From positions 100,869,774 through 100,933,773 of the forward strand of contig NC_091119.1 in assembly GCF_040183065.1 (NCBI RefSeq): DNA of 64,000 nt, written 5' to 3'. How positions within the stretch are numbered: position 1 is the first letter of the stretch; each line of letters begins with the position of its first letter. The notes under the pieces are model-generated. The model was not told where the DNA came from. It did not search any database and saw only the letters and a list, made by a program, of their open reading frames with translations. This document shows, one piece after another, positions 10,390 through 20,651 of this stretch. Source of the DNA: Periplaneta americana. Taxonomy: Eukaryota > Arthropoda > Insecta > Blattodea > Blattidae. The translations under genes and the position numbers were made by a program.

Positions 10390-11985
10390 TTGTTTATTGT
10401 TAGTAACATAACATGTATAAAAATACACTCTTAATTCTTCCCTGAAGGAGTAAAAAAACTCGTGCTCAGAGAGTTATCTAAACACATACTTAACACAAAC
10501 AAAGATAATTATTTGACACAAAGTGGGTCAAGAAAAAAACAATTATAGGAATAAAATACAATTTCAGTTTTAATAATTTAAATCATACAAATACATACAC
10601 ATATGAGATCAATATATTCTTTAAAAATTAAATTCCTAACGCTACTTTTGAAATTTCTGATACTAAAATTTTCCAAATTTGAGTATTTTTCAATTATTTT
10701 ATTATATAACTTTGGACCAAAGTAGTACCATGGCTAAGAGCTGTGCTCGTGAAACACTTTGGTTCCTCTAGTCGTGTAAAATCGGATCTTTTAGTTCCAT
10801 ATATTTTATGATGATACAATTTGAATTTATTACAATTTTTATGTATGAAGTTTAATAAGGCAATATAATACATCTGTTTAATTTTCAAAACATTAAAATC
10901 AGCGAACAAAAGCTCGGATGAGTAATCAATTGGTTTATTAAGGCATATTTTAATTATTCTTTTCTGAACAAGTATTAGTGGAGTGAGATTAGAATTACAA
11001 TCATTTCCCCATCCTAAAATTCCATATTGGAGAATGGATTGAAATAAAGCTAAATAAATGAGACGTAAAATATTAACTGGTAAATATGACCGAAGTATAA
11101 CAAAGATATAAATTGGTTTATGTAATCTATTGCATAAATCTGTAACCGAAATTTTTCTGGTAATTTTCGCTTTTCCAAAAATAATTGGTGTTAACATGTA
11201 TAATTATTCATCCTGAGACCGAAAATCGCTTTTTTGAAATTTTTGTTTGTATGTCTGTCTGTCTGGATGTTTGTTACCTTTTCACGCGATAATGGCTGAA
11301 CGGATTTCGATGAAAATTGGAATATAAATTAAGTTCGTTGTAAGTTAGATTGTAGGCTATATGGCATTCAAAAAAACTTCATTTATAAGGGGGAATGAAT
11401 TAAATAAACCGAAATATCTCTCTTATTATTGATTTTTGTGAAAAATGTTACATAACAAAAGTTTCCTTAAAAATTATTTCTGATACGTTTCATTCCAACC
11501 AAAATTCTGATGGGACCGAATTGCACCAAAAATGGATGTTCTCTTAACCAAATGATCATATTTTAATTATTTGCATGTAATAACAATTAAGAAACATGTT
11601 AAAGGAATTATCATTTTGCTAAATGAGTGGTCTCTGAACCAAAATTATCGCATTTTAATTATTTAAATACAATTTAAATTAAGTGACATATTAAAAGACT
11701 TATCCTTCTATCAAACACGAATGTTCCATGGACCAGATGTCCTATTTTAAATATGTAATTACTTTATATTTATTTCTAACAAGTGCAGTGGAGCGCACGG
11801 GTACAGCTAGTATGTAATATGTTTATTCCATTGTAAATGTTGGTCGATTGTAATGCCAAAATACTTAACTTCTGGGGATTCGGTTAATATGGGACATTCA
11901 AAATTTTGAGAAGAACAATCAGAATGATGAATTTTGAGCCTAAAAGAAGATTGAGGAGATTTAAGACCACTGGTTTGGTTCCAAT
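10390..11985 (-). mobile_element. CR1/Jockey-like LINE (family C) 3' part, interrupted by a Helitron-like unit
   Basis: The minus frame at 10694-11197 (167 codons) is an RT C-terminal region: 'RLIYLALFQSILQYGILGWG', 'VQKRIIKICLNKPI', 'YIALLNFIHKNCNKF'. Beyond 11813, about 11822-11960 continues the same protein upstream ('GITIDQHLQWNKH'), so the 11.2-11.8 kb block is an insertion. The 3' UTR contains 'GAGCACGAGTTTTTTTACTCC', and the tail is an AATAAAC-type simple repeat at about 10375-10400. A second copy of the family lies at 29880-34395. Confidence 0.75.
11202..11813 (+). mobile_element. Non-autonomous repeat with Helitron-like end
   Basis: This non-coding unit runs from about 'ATTCATCCTGAGACC' to 'GGGTACAGCTAGT'. 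It ends in CTAGT after a short GTGC/GCAC hairpin about 10 bases upstream, as Helitrons do, and has no long inverted repeats. It splits the reading frame of the CR1/Jockey-like LINE. The 5' limit is approximate. Helitron assignment is inference from the terminus only. Confidence 0.4.
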
Positions 11986-11989
11986 AAGT

Positions 11990-12841
11990 TGTTTCCAGTT
12001 TGAATAGTTATGTATTCCAAGGTATTTTGTCAGATTTGTGATATTTCAATGTTAGTTTGGGGAATGAGATGCGTCTGTAATCTTTTAACTTTCTGCATAA
12101 ATCCTTCTTGTGTGTTTAATTTACTAGCCAAGATTTTGTATTTTCTCCAATAGTCTGCATTAGACAGTCCGATTAATTTCTCATACCGGATTTCTGCTTG
12201 TTCTTGAAACTCGTATATCAGTGGTTTTTGTTAAGTAAGTTGTCTCATTGAATCTATTGGTGTGGTTTTCACTGCACCTATAATTAAACGTAGTGCTTGG
12301 TTTTGAAATTGTTCTATTTTATTTCATTGTTGTGGGGTGCATGTGATGAGTATTTCACTACAATATTTGAGGACAGGTTTCATGTACATATATGTGGAAT
12401 TTAGTGTAAGTCTCTGACTTCCCCATTTGCAGCAAGCTAATCTTTTTAACAGATTTAATCTCTTTTTGGCTTTTTCTACTAGAGTATTAATCTACTAGAG
12501 TATTAATATGATCTTTTCAAGATAATTTGTTACCAGTACCGGTATCAAATATGACTCCTAGATATTGTGAATTGATTGCTCTTTGTAAGGGAAGTCCATT
12601 TAGCTTGATGTTTATGTTAACTGGTTTAGTGACATTTGTGAATATTTGATACTTAGTTTTGTCTGCATTTACTTGCATTAGGTTAGTAGAGCACCTATAT
12701 TCTAATTTAGTCATAGCTGTGTTAATTTGGGTTTCCAATGACTTGAGCTTATTCTTTGGTTTTGAAACCCAGATGAGGAGGTCATCAGCAAATAATGCAA
12801 ACTTTACATCTTTGCCAAAGATTTGGGAAGACCGTTGATAA
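11990..12841 (-). pseudogene. RT palm/thumb of the family I LINE with intact FADD box
   Basis: The minus strand encodes 'ALFADDLLIWVSK' (second catalytic motif, both Asp present), then the 12517-12738 frame with 'NADKTKYQIFTN' and 'INSQYLGVIFD', then a broken thumb region ending 'TQEGFMQKVKRLQT'. It is cut on one side by the RTE-like LINE at 12842 and on the other by the CR1/Jockey-like LINE near 11985. Motif preservation is local only, since frames break several times. Confidence 0.75.
12824..12841. repeat. 18-bp target-site duplication, left
   Basis: TGGGAAGACCGTTGATAA, identical to 14160-14177. It brackets the RTE-like LINE. Confidence 0.93.
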
Positions 12842-14159
12842 TCATCATCATCATCATCATCATCCTTGCATGTATTGGGCCTAGTGGCCCCTTACGGTCT
12901 CTTGCCAACACTTGAACGGTCTGCCCAAGGATCTCTTCCCCACAAGATGGTAATGTAAAATTTGGTGTGGAATTCTAGAACGAGGCATTCTGATGACATG
13001 TGATCTCCAGTTTTGTCTGTATTTCTGTAGGTATTCTGTAATCGGTTCAATCTGCAGTTCTTTCATAATGTCAAAATTTTTAATGTGATCCATTCTCGTG
13101 TATCCCCTATATGACGCATTAATTTCATTTCTGCCGCCTTTAATCTTTGTGAATCAATATTACTAATCGGCCAAGCTTCACTACCAAAACAGATTATAGA
13201 TCTGGCCAATGTTTTATAAATTCCGGTGCACATGTGTTTTTGTACTAAGGTTGGTTTGAATATCTGATTAATTATCCCCATTGCTCTGTTGAATTTAATA
13301 ATTTTCTCATTCAAATCCTTTTCTTCTTCATATGAAATTTGGTAACCGAGATAACTAAAATTTTTGACTTGTTCCATGATCTTATTATTGATGCGTATTT
13401 TGCTACAGACTGGCTCCTTTCCTAAAAAAAAGCAGTCACTTTAGATTTGTCAGTTGAAATTTTCATATTGAAACTTTCTGCCGTTTGATTAAAGTTGTAA
13501 ACCAAACGTTGTAAATTATCTTCTGAAGTTGCCATAAACACAATATCATCAGCAAATAATAGTAGTATCTATTTGGGACAAACAACTTATCGGTATATTT
13601 CCATGTGGTTTCAATCTCCATTCCTTAATAATGTGATTCATGTATATTATAAATAACAGAGGAGATAAACTACAACCCTGTCTTACTCCTTGATTTATTT
13701 GTTTCCATTCTGAATATCTGTTTTCAATCCTAACCTGTATACTTATTTACTTATTGGCTTTTAAGGAACCCAGAGGTTCATTGCTGCCCTCACATAAGCC
13801 CGCCATTGGTCCCTATCCTGAGCAAGATTAATCCATTCTCTATCATCATATCCCACCTCCCTCAAATTCATTTTAATGTTATCTTCCCACCTACATCTCG
13901 GCCTCCCTAAAGGTCTTTTTTCCCCCCGGGCCTCCCACTAAAACTCTATATGCAAATCCTAACCTGTATATGATTATTATTATAAATATTGTAAATACCT
14001 GTTATTAATTGATTTGGAATACCATAATGTGCTAAAATATTCAATAATTTGTTTCTATCTACTCTGTCGAAGGCTTTCTTCATATCAATAAATGCCAGGT
14101 GGGTTTCAATATTAAATTCTCTATGCTTTTCGACCAAAAGCTTCAGTGTAAAAGAAGTG
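12842..14159 (-). mobile_element. RTE-like LINE (family F) with perfect 18-bp TSD and GAT-type tail
   Basis: The 3' tail is (ATC)n on the + strand at 12842-12863. The minus strand encodes, in order, 'FIDMKKAFDRVDRNKL' (13946-14137), 'QGVRQGCSLSPLLFIIYMN' (about 13650-13715), a broken active site, 'FSYLGYQISYEEEKDL' (13063-13377) and the C-terminal 'RQNWRSHVIRMPRSRI' (12881-13093). The 18-bp duplication is perfect, so insertion is comparatively recent, although the frame is already broken several times. It sits inside the family I LINE and itself contains a LINE tail at 13742-13954. Confidence 0.9.
13742..13954 (-). mobile_element. LINE family G tail, 213 bp, perfect 16-bp TSD
   Basis: AATCCTAACCTGTATA at 13726-13741 and again at 13955-13970 brackets the insert. 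On the minus strand the insert reads as the C-terminus of a LINE ORF ('REWINLAQDRDQWRAYVR') followed by a short 3' UTR and a TAAG-rich tail. The same ending is seen at 23655-24480 and 38809-39060. It lies within the RTE-like LINE, itself within the family I LINE: three levels of nesting. Confidence 0.9.
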
Positions 14160-14177
14160 TGGGAAGACCGTTGATAA
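14160..14177. repeat. 18-bp target-site duplication, right
   Basis: Identical to 12824-12841. The family I RT sequence resumes immediately after it. Confidence 0.93.
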
Positions 14178-14483
14178 ATATATTAAATAATGTTGTACAC
14201 AACACTGCTCCTTGAAGTACACCCATAGCTGTTTGTTTGTATTTTTAAAAATATGATAGATATTTAACTGTGCTGAATCGCTGTGTGATGAAGTCTTGTA
14301 ACTAACAGAGCGTATTACATCAGATTCCTAATTTGTGCAATTTTTCTACAAGCTTAGGCTACTCCTCCATATGCTGTCATAAGCAGATTTGAAATCAACG
14401 AAAACAACTGCAGTATGTTCTTTTTTGTTCATGGCTTCTTTAATACCCTGACTAAAATAAACAACTTGTTCGTTAGGTGAGTG

Positions 14484-14634
14484 CAGTGGTGATGTTCGGC
14501 CGGTTCGCACCAATATTGACGAACCGGTTGTTAAAATATTTCTAGGTAATATTTGCAATTACCATGGACATACACTGTATATGTTTAACATACATGAGAG
14601 AACTGATTGTTAAACTTTTTGAATATCACCACTG
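14484..14634. mobile_element. 151-bp hAT MITE with perfect 8-bp TSD
   Basis: The ends are CAGTGGTGATGTTC and, inverted, CAGTGGTGATATTC. GGTGAGTG lies at 14476-14483 and again at 14635-14642. Short CAGTGG-type inverted ends with an 8-bp duplication are diagnostic of hAT elements. It has no coding capacity and needs a hAT transposase supplied in trans. It interrupts the RT of the family I LINE. Confidence 0.92.
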
Positions 14635-14816
14635 GGTGAGTGGTATTGTATAAAGCCAGATTGCTGTTTTGAAAACAAGTTGTTGGATTCAAGGAACCAA
14701 TTGAGACGTGCAACAATCATTCTTTCCATATTTTCCATATCTGGCTTGTCAGAGAAATAGATCTGTAGTTATTAATATTAGATGAAGTTTTACCTTTCTT
14801 CAAAATGGTATGAGCA

Positions 14817-14957
14817 AATGCTCGGTAACTTTCGGTGCTGGACCCCGGACTCATTTCACCAGCATTATCACCTTCATTTCATTCGACGCTAAATAACCTA
14901 AATGTTGATACAGCGTAGTAAAATAACCCAATAAAATAAAATAAAAAATAAATCTCC
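14817..14957 (+). mobile_element. SINE 3' portion with A-rich tail
   Basis: The body contains 'ACGCTAAATAACCTAA' and 'TTGATACAGCGTAGTAAAAT' and ends in an AAATAAAATAAA tail at about 14932-14957. The same 3' module, diverged, ends the SINE at 29480-29722. Its tRNA-like head is not recognisable here, so this is probably a 5'-truncated copy. Similar strings flank it (TCTTCAAAATGG and TCTCCAAAATGG), a possible decayed duplication. Confidence 0.6.
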
Positions 14958-15595
14958 AAAATGGGTATAATACCGGTAAAGTTTTTTTCCAGTTAGCAGA
15001 TACTGTAAAAAGTTCAGCATGGTTTTTTGACTTGTCTCCAAGGTTCTTGATAAATTCTGAATGAATTAAATCTGGACCAGGGACTTCAATGGATTTAAGA
15101 GTCCCAATAGCTGCATCTAGTTCATGGATTGTGAAACTAGCAACAAACACTTCTCTTTGTGTTTCATGTAACACACTTCTTTTGTTCACCTTCATATTTT
15201 TTTCATGTTTTTTCTAACTTTTTGTGAATTGTTGTGATTCTATGTACTATTGTATATTTACTTAAAAAGGCATTTCCAATAACCTGGGGTCTGTTAGGTG
15301 TGTATTTTTGTAAATTATAAGTGAGTTACTTGGTGGATTACTCTTTGTGATATTAGATATAAATTCGGGTAAGCTTTTATACCATCTTTTCTGTAGTCCA
15401 TTTTAGAGATGAAATTGTTAAAACTTTGCCTTTTGGCTGAGAGTACTTCTTTCTTAAATTTGGCCACTTTACAAGCTTCCAGTCTATAAAATTGTCTCTA
15501 TTACTGTTCTTTTCAACTTGTTTTCTGGCTGTATCACGAGCCACTTTTAATGTCATTGATTCTGGTTCACGTTAACACTTTGTTTAAAAAACTTT

Positions 15596-16914
15596 TAACG
15601 ACACGTTAAAAGTGTTAGAATTTTTAAAAAAGGTTATGTACCTTAGACAGACGGCCCGTTTCGACGCCGGTTCTGCGTCATCTTCAGTGTCCTACGAACT
15701 ACTGATGTTCCTGTTGATCTTGCATACTGCCATTTGCATTCGTCAGTTGTAGGGGTGGGAGTGTGTTGCTCCTATGGTGGGGGGTGTTTGTTTGTGTGTT
15801 ATGTATCATGATATCGAATAATGTGTGGGTATTGAACTGTAATTGTGCATTAAGTACCGGTATATGTTGTAGGTGTGTTATTGTATGTTTGTATAGGCTA
15901 TTTCGTATTGTTCTAAGATGTTTAACTGTAGACTTTTAGGTGTGATGTGTAGAATTTCCATATCTGTTTCTATATTATTGTAGTCATGATTATTGTTGAT
16001 AATATGTTCTGCGTAATTTGATGTGATGTGTGGTTTGGTTATAGCTTTAATGTGTTCTTTATATCTTGTTTGAATGTTTCTTCCTGTCTGTCCTATGAAA
16101 AAATGTGGGCAACTATTGCGTTTTAGTTTGTAAACCCCAGTTGAATTATATTTATTTGAATGTTTGATGTGATTACTTAGATATTTCTGTGTTGTGTTAT
16201 TTGTTTTGTAGCTATCTTGTATTTTAGTTTCCTGAATGAAGTTGCAATTTTGTAAGTATTGGTATTGTGATATATTAATGTTATGTAGGCCTATTTATTT
16301 TCATGTGGTGTTTGTGTTGGTTTGTCCTGTTTTTGTTTTGCCTTTTTTATTAGTGTGTCTATCATGTTAGAGTTATATCCATTGTCTTGTGCTATATATT
16401 TTATTGTGTTTAGTTCTTCAGTATAATTGTCATTGTTCATTGGTATGTTCATTAATCTGTGTCATTGTACGGAAAGCTGCATGTTTATGTTGTATGGGAT
16501 GGTTTGATGAATTGTGTATGTGTGTTGTAGTTGTGGTGGGCTTGCTGTATATTTTGAATTCATGTCTGTTATTTGTTTTGGTTATGGTGATGTCTAAGAA
16601 ATTTATAGCTTGATTATGTTCTGTTTCTATTGTATAACGGTACTTTAATTTGGGATGTATTTTGTTGAGTTGTTGATGTAGGTTTTCTATTTGTCTTTTG
16701 TTTCCATTATATAGGACTATTACTGTATGTCATCTATATATCGATGCCAGTACATTATTTTCCCTGCATGTTTGTTGTTGTCAGTGTTTAATATGTGTGT
16801 TTGTTCTATATTATGAATGAAGATTTCAGCTAATATATTTGATATAAGTGAACTCATTGGTAATCCTTCAGTTTGTGTATAATATTTATTGTTATGTGTG
16901 AAATAATTTTGTTT
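15596..16914 (-). mobile_element. Penelope-like retroelement: RT plus GIY-YIG endonuclease
   Basis: Minus-strand reading gives 'EGLPMSSLISNILAEIF' (about 16810-16860) and 'YWHRYIDD' with the catalytic Asp pair at about 16725-16755. The conserved region 'NFLDITITKTNNRHEFKI' follows, and then a GIY-YIG endonuclease starting 'TGVYKLKRNSCPHFFIGQTG' (about 16075-16145), with Phe replacing the Tyr of YIG. This RT then GIY-YIG order is diagnostic of Penelope-like elements. The 5' RT fingers are missing. The 3' flank carries a hammerhead-type motif at 15658-15686. The element splits the family I LINE between its endonuclease and linker. Confidence 0.88.
15658..15686 (-). ncRNA. Hammerhead-ribozyme-like motif in Penelope terminal region
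   Basis: On the minus strand, CTGAAGA is followed by GACGC, a short loop, GCGTC and GAAAC. This is the conserved hammerhead core CUGANGA / stem II / GAAA with a perfect 5-bp stem II. Its place just downstream of the GIY-YIG domain matches Penelope terminal repeats, where such ribozymes are established. Stems I and III were not modelled. Confidence 0.65.
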
Positions 16915-17434
16915 TGTAATAATCTTTTTTTAATGTTTCTAAATCTTTTGTCCAGAAAGGTTTGTAGTTTGGGATCTTTCCTCGGGGCACCCATTTCTTT
17001 GCTGCTTTTAGTATAGTTGCACAAATTATATTGTTACATTTTTCTGGGGATTCGTTCATATTAATGGAGAGGTTATTTTCTAGGTCTTCTCTGAATTTAG
17101 TCCAATTGGATTTTTTTAAATTCCAAGAACATCTGTTATAAGATTTGTTTCTATGTTTCTGATGTAGTAAAATAGAAGTAACAATGATTCTGTGGCCAAG
17201 TCCAGGGTCTTCCAAAACTTTCCTGCTTGCCTTGTTATATATGTCTGAAGATATTAGAGTTAAATCTGAATTAGATGTTCCATGGGAATGAAGAAATGTT
17301 GGAGGGTCTTCTGGGTTGAATAATAATTGAATTGATTGGGTGTTAAGAAAATCTTCTATTGAATGGCCAACAGAATTGATGCCTAAATATCCCCATTTTT
17401 TAGAATGACCACTGAAGTCTCCAATTACTGTCAT
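16892..17434 (-). pseudogene. APE-type endonuclease C-terminal half of the family I LINE
   Basis: This 180-codon frame starts 'MTVIGDFSGHSKKWGY', the GDFN-type block with Asn replaced by Ser. It continues 'SNSDLTLISSDI' and 'LEDPGLGHRIIVTSI', where the usual Ser-Asp-His reads Leu-Gly-His, so a catalytic Asp is absent. It ends with 'NYKPFWTKDLETLKKDYY', the normal linker towards the RT. The N-terminal half of the endonuclease is absent, so the LINE probably starts near 17446 by truncation. The Penelope element follows directly. Confidence 0.8.
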
Positions 17435-17446
17435 TGCAAGTTATCT

Positions 17447-17930
17447 TGAACCTTACATCCCCTGAGTCTGTCTTTGGAACTGCTCGGTACGGCACGGCAA
17501 GGATGCCCCTCCCTCGGGTAACATGACTCTTTTCAGAAAACGTTGGTTCTTACACTTTACGCCTCTCTACTGTAATAGAACTTGGTTCAATACAGACATC
17601 ATCTTCTCTCGATACTCCGGTTTTGAGAGGAGAAAATAGTTTCGTAACAAGCTTTAATTAACCTGTAATGAGTAAGTATTTAAATATAATCGTGTGTACA
17701 CTCCTCTCTCATCCGGGCTGGGGACTGGCAATGGAGGAGTTACTACAGCTATTTATATACATTATATAGGCCTGCATGACTTATACCTTCAGCTAATATG
17801 TAAATATTCTTATAACAATATTTTACAGGCCTATTATTTGAATTTACATTAATTTACAATTATACACAATCCATATCCCTATCATTGCTGCCATCGTTGC
17901 TTTTAATTATTTCGCCAATGGCATAATCCA
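17447..17930. other. No gene recognised
   Basis: Moderately GC-richer at 17450-17540, then AT-rich. No motif, repeat or splice-bounded open frame that I can support. Confidence 0.4.
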
Positions 17931-17934
17931 TTCG

Positions 17935-18458
17935 GAATTATCTTCTTAATCGTAGGTACTACTTTCTGAACACGATAGAATTCTTCGATTGTATTCTGAA
18001 TAACATATTGATCGAAGTCGTCCACTTCAACTTTACACAAGTCTAATTCTGGAATGAAATAATATGTTTAGTAGAATTAAAGAAAATAATAACTTACAAC
18101 AATAATTCATTATGTTGCTCTCAATACACACACTATTGTACATAACTATTATAGCAATAATTTCTAAACATTACATACCTATTCTTTCCCGGAGTAGTGT
18201 GAGGTTCATTCGGTTGTAATTCAATATTATTTTTAATTCTCTTCACAGAACTAATACTTTTGCCAGAGTATTTAGCCGCTCTCTCATATTCCTTAGCAAG
18301 AGGTTCCAGCAAATATACGTTTAATTTTTTCTCCTCGCAACGCTTAATTTTATTATATTTGCGATAATTTCTCTCTCTCCGCTGTGGATAACAGCGTTAC
18401 TTTTTCTCCACGGTGGTGTGATTTCACCATAATTACTACCCTGTGGTTGCTGCTCCAT
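17935..18458 (-). pseudogene. N-terminal remnant of an intron-containing transposase-like gene
   Basis: Candidate exon 1 (18458 down to 18179) begins 'MEQQPQGSNYGE' and continues 'NAVIHSGEREIIANIIKL'. After a frameshift near 18345 it reads 'EEKKLNVYLLEPLAKEYERA' and then 'SGKSISSVKRIKN', a helix-turn-helix-like segment. A donor GTATGT (18178-18173) and an acceptor TTTCATTCCAG (18059-18049) bound a 130-bp intron. Exon 2 reads 'ELDLCKVEVDDFDQYVI' and 'EEFYRVQKVVPT'. The phases do not join cleanly and no DDE catalytic core follows. It resembles the DNA-binding half of IS630/Tc1/pogo-like transposases; that assignment is tentative. Confidence 0.5.
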
Positions 18459-18771
18459 GGTAACACTACTGGTGCGCAGTGAAGGAAATAGTACAATGTT
18501 TTTTGACAAGAGATTATGAAGCGGAGCATGCGCAAACAACTCAGTTGGCTCCACCAGCGTTAAGAGCTTCCTTCCCTCTGCCCCTCTGTCCCCGCTCAGA
18601 AGGTTCAAAATAACTTGCAATAACAGTACGAGAGTCTTTGGTGTAACTACTACTATATTGTCCAAATTGGGTTTGTTATTAGGGGGGTTATATATGCTAT
18701 ACATTTTGAAGTGTTACTTATCCAACGTTCTATTTTACAAATTTCAGATTTGTGAATAATTTCAAGGGAAA

Positions 18772-18850
18772 AATTGTTCCTGGGCGGGTAGCAATCCTGG
18801 GACCGTTTGCTTAGTGCATGAATGCTCTACCGATTGAGCTACCCCAGGAA
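18772..18850 (-). mobile_element. tRNA-like SINE head
   Basis: On the minus strand 'GTTCCTGGGGTAGC' opens a tRNA-like fold closed by 'GCCCAGGAAC'. The A box region is 'TAGCTCAATCGGTAGAGC'. The B box is damaged ('GGATTGCTACC'). It is a SINE relic and not a tRNA gene. Confidence 0.6.
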
Positions 18851-18969
18851 CTATACAAGACATCGTCACAATTCTTCCCTTTATATCCACACAATCCAAA
18901 TGGCCTGACAAGACGCCAGAAACCCAACTTTGAGTGCACACAATTCTGTGTGACGTAAATTGTGGCTTT

Positions 18970-18977
18970 CTGTTAAC
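18970..18977. repeat. 8-bp target-site duplication, left
   Basis: CTGTTAAC, repeated perfectly at 25082-25089. Confidence 0.9.
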
Positions 18978-19029
18978 CAGTGGCGGCTCCTGCATATTTC
19001 TTAAGAGGAGGAAAGAAATAATCTGTTAG

Positions 19030-20390
19030 GAAAGCGAGAACACTGCACCCACCCACGTGGTCTGTGTTGCCACATGTACATTTTATAAGTCAGTATCACA
19101 TGCTGACTATCAGTTCTTGTAATGTCATACTACCATTATTGTTCAAAGCTGCCGGTGGCCGATTAATTTTTTTATGTTAAAAATAATGTAGTTTGCAGTT
19201 CCTTCAATTTCAAATATATTTGTACAAAACTGACAACTTGGCTGTTGTCCTGTCTACTAGACAATGAATGGAAGTGAATTTCAGAGGTCAAAAAGGTCTG
19301 CAATACTAACTTAGAACTACTTCCTCTTTTTGTTTTATATAAATCCAACTTCAAATTTCAGATATCCTCGAAAGTTTCAAACCATGAATATAGCTTATAT
19401 AAAGTGCAATGAATATATTTTGATTTGTAATTTAAAAAAAAAGTTTATATGGTGTCTTTCATAGCTTTGCGTTAAAACTGTTTTTATTGTGTCTCCTCCT
19501 AGATGACGTGTTATAGTCAGGTTGAATGCAGCATCGTTAGATGGCAGCGGTAGCGAGCTTGCTGCAGAGCAGTGTATATTAGAGAGTACTGCATTCTCGA
19601 TGGCGGCAGCCATATTTACTCCTTGCTGGGCACAAAAGCGTAAGCAATAATGCTAGAACGATGGTGATTAAAGGCGGTATCATACATGTTGTTGTAGTTT
19701 ATTGAACACAGGAGACAAGAATTAATAAACATTATTGTCATAGTGAAATGACTCATGAGAGATAACACTTTATTTTTAAATGTTATATCCATTTCAATAG
19801 GGATAACATCAGCAATTTTCTAGTGCAATTCTCACACCAACATTTCGATGCCACATTTAACAAATTATTGTCGTGGATTTGCTATAACAGACAATTTTCT
19901 CAACAATAAATATATTCTAGTCCTAAAATAGTGATAAGACTTTTTCAAATATATTATAACGAATTGGGAACGTATGAGTTGAAGTGTTAATGAATAAAGA
20001 CTTCAAATCCTTTAGTGTCAATACATTTTCTATCAACGTTACACATTTTTCTGCATTTAGAATTATATCAAACACGAATATTTACAAGGGTGTACGTGAC
20101 ATTTCCATGTACGACTTGAGAGTCACTAATATGCTAATAAAATTTATGGAATCATCCCTGTTATCAGTTATTACATATGAAATACAGTTTTCATAAATAT
20201 TATATAACTTATTTTGTTTTATTTTGAATAAAACTGATCCCAACAAATGAATCACCCGGTTTGAAAACCGCGTAAGTCCACCAAAAACGAAAAAGCAGTT
20301 TTACGCGGCAGCATGTTCTTCTTGGTGATGCACATCGTCATGGGAATGGAAACGAAGTTAGTCCATCTCCAACCCATGTTTGTAAGCAAT
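19030..20390. other. Left arm of the composite, no gene recognised
   Basis: AT-rich, with short open frames only. It holds the subterminal inverted block noted for the composite. A stretch at about 20265-20305 (AAAACCGCGTAAG and TTTTACGCGG) is a short imperfect inverted pair upstream of the DUF7869-like gene. Confidence 0.4.
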
Positions 20391-20402
20391 GACAATGTGA
20401 TC

Positions 20403-20520
20403 CCAGGAATGAAAAGCGTGGTTGTCCTGGACTTACTGGATTTTCAAACCTGGTTTTAATCAGGAATGAAAAGCGTTTTTGTCCTGGTCGTGCTGGATGT
20501 TCAAACCTCGTATTTAATAT
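20403..20520 (+). repeat. Two tandem ~58-bp copies
   Basis: 'CAGGAATGAAAAGCGT' begins each copy (20403 and 20461), followed by 'TTGTCCTGG' and 'TTCAAACCT' blocks in the same order. It lies about 130 bp upstream of the first exon of the DUF7869-like gene and could be part of its 5' regulatory or terminal region. Confidence 0.7.
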
Positions 20521-20651
20521 GAAGAATACTTTAATAAAATTTATAATAATACTAGGATAGCGCACACTTTAATTTATGAAACAGTGCTGCCACCTACCCA
20601 TAGCTTGCGGCCTGTGACAGTCAGTTTTTGCATCACAGCTGATTATTTAAA

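Larger units (their letters stand above)
14160..15595 (-). pseudogene. RT N-terminal region of the family I LINE, carrying a hAT MITE and a SINE
   Basis: Minus-strand pieces: 'ELDAAIGTLKSIEVPGPD' and 'HSEFIKNLGDKSK' (14851-15195 frame), the 'NNYRSISLTS' block near 14750, and 'NEQVVYFSQGIKEAMNKKE' with 'VVFVDFKSAYDSIWR' (14346-14558 frame). The first catalytic Asp region (VFVDF) is present. Upstream, 15200-15590 fits the linker between endonuclease and RT. The MITE at 14484-14634 cuts the RT between 'SPNEQ' and its upstream residues, and the SINE at about 14817 cuts another block. Non-functional. Confidence 0.72.
8830..17446 (-). mobile_element. Old RNase H-bearing LINE (family I) dispersed by at least six later insertions
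   Basis: Read on the minus strand, the pieces recover one LINE in correct order: endonuclease (16915-17446), linker (14958-15590), RT (14635-14816, 14160-14483, 11990-12841), RNase H (9655-10389) and the C-terminal tail (8830-8945). Between them sit a Penelope element, a SINE, a hAT MITE, an RTE-like LINE holding another LINE tail, a CR1/Jockey-like LINE holding a Helitron-like unit, and an RTE-like LINE. Three of the insertions have clear target duplications. The junction peptides continue across them, for example the tail resumes as 'EKYWTARRLM'. Confidence 0.75.

Noticed and set aside
16389-16613. + strand 74-codon hydrophobic frame
   Set aside because: It is the complement of the Penelope reverse transcriptase on the minus strand.
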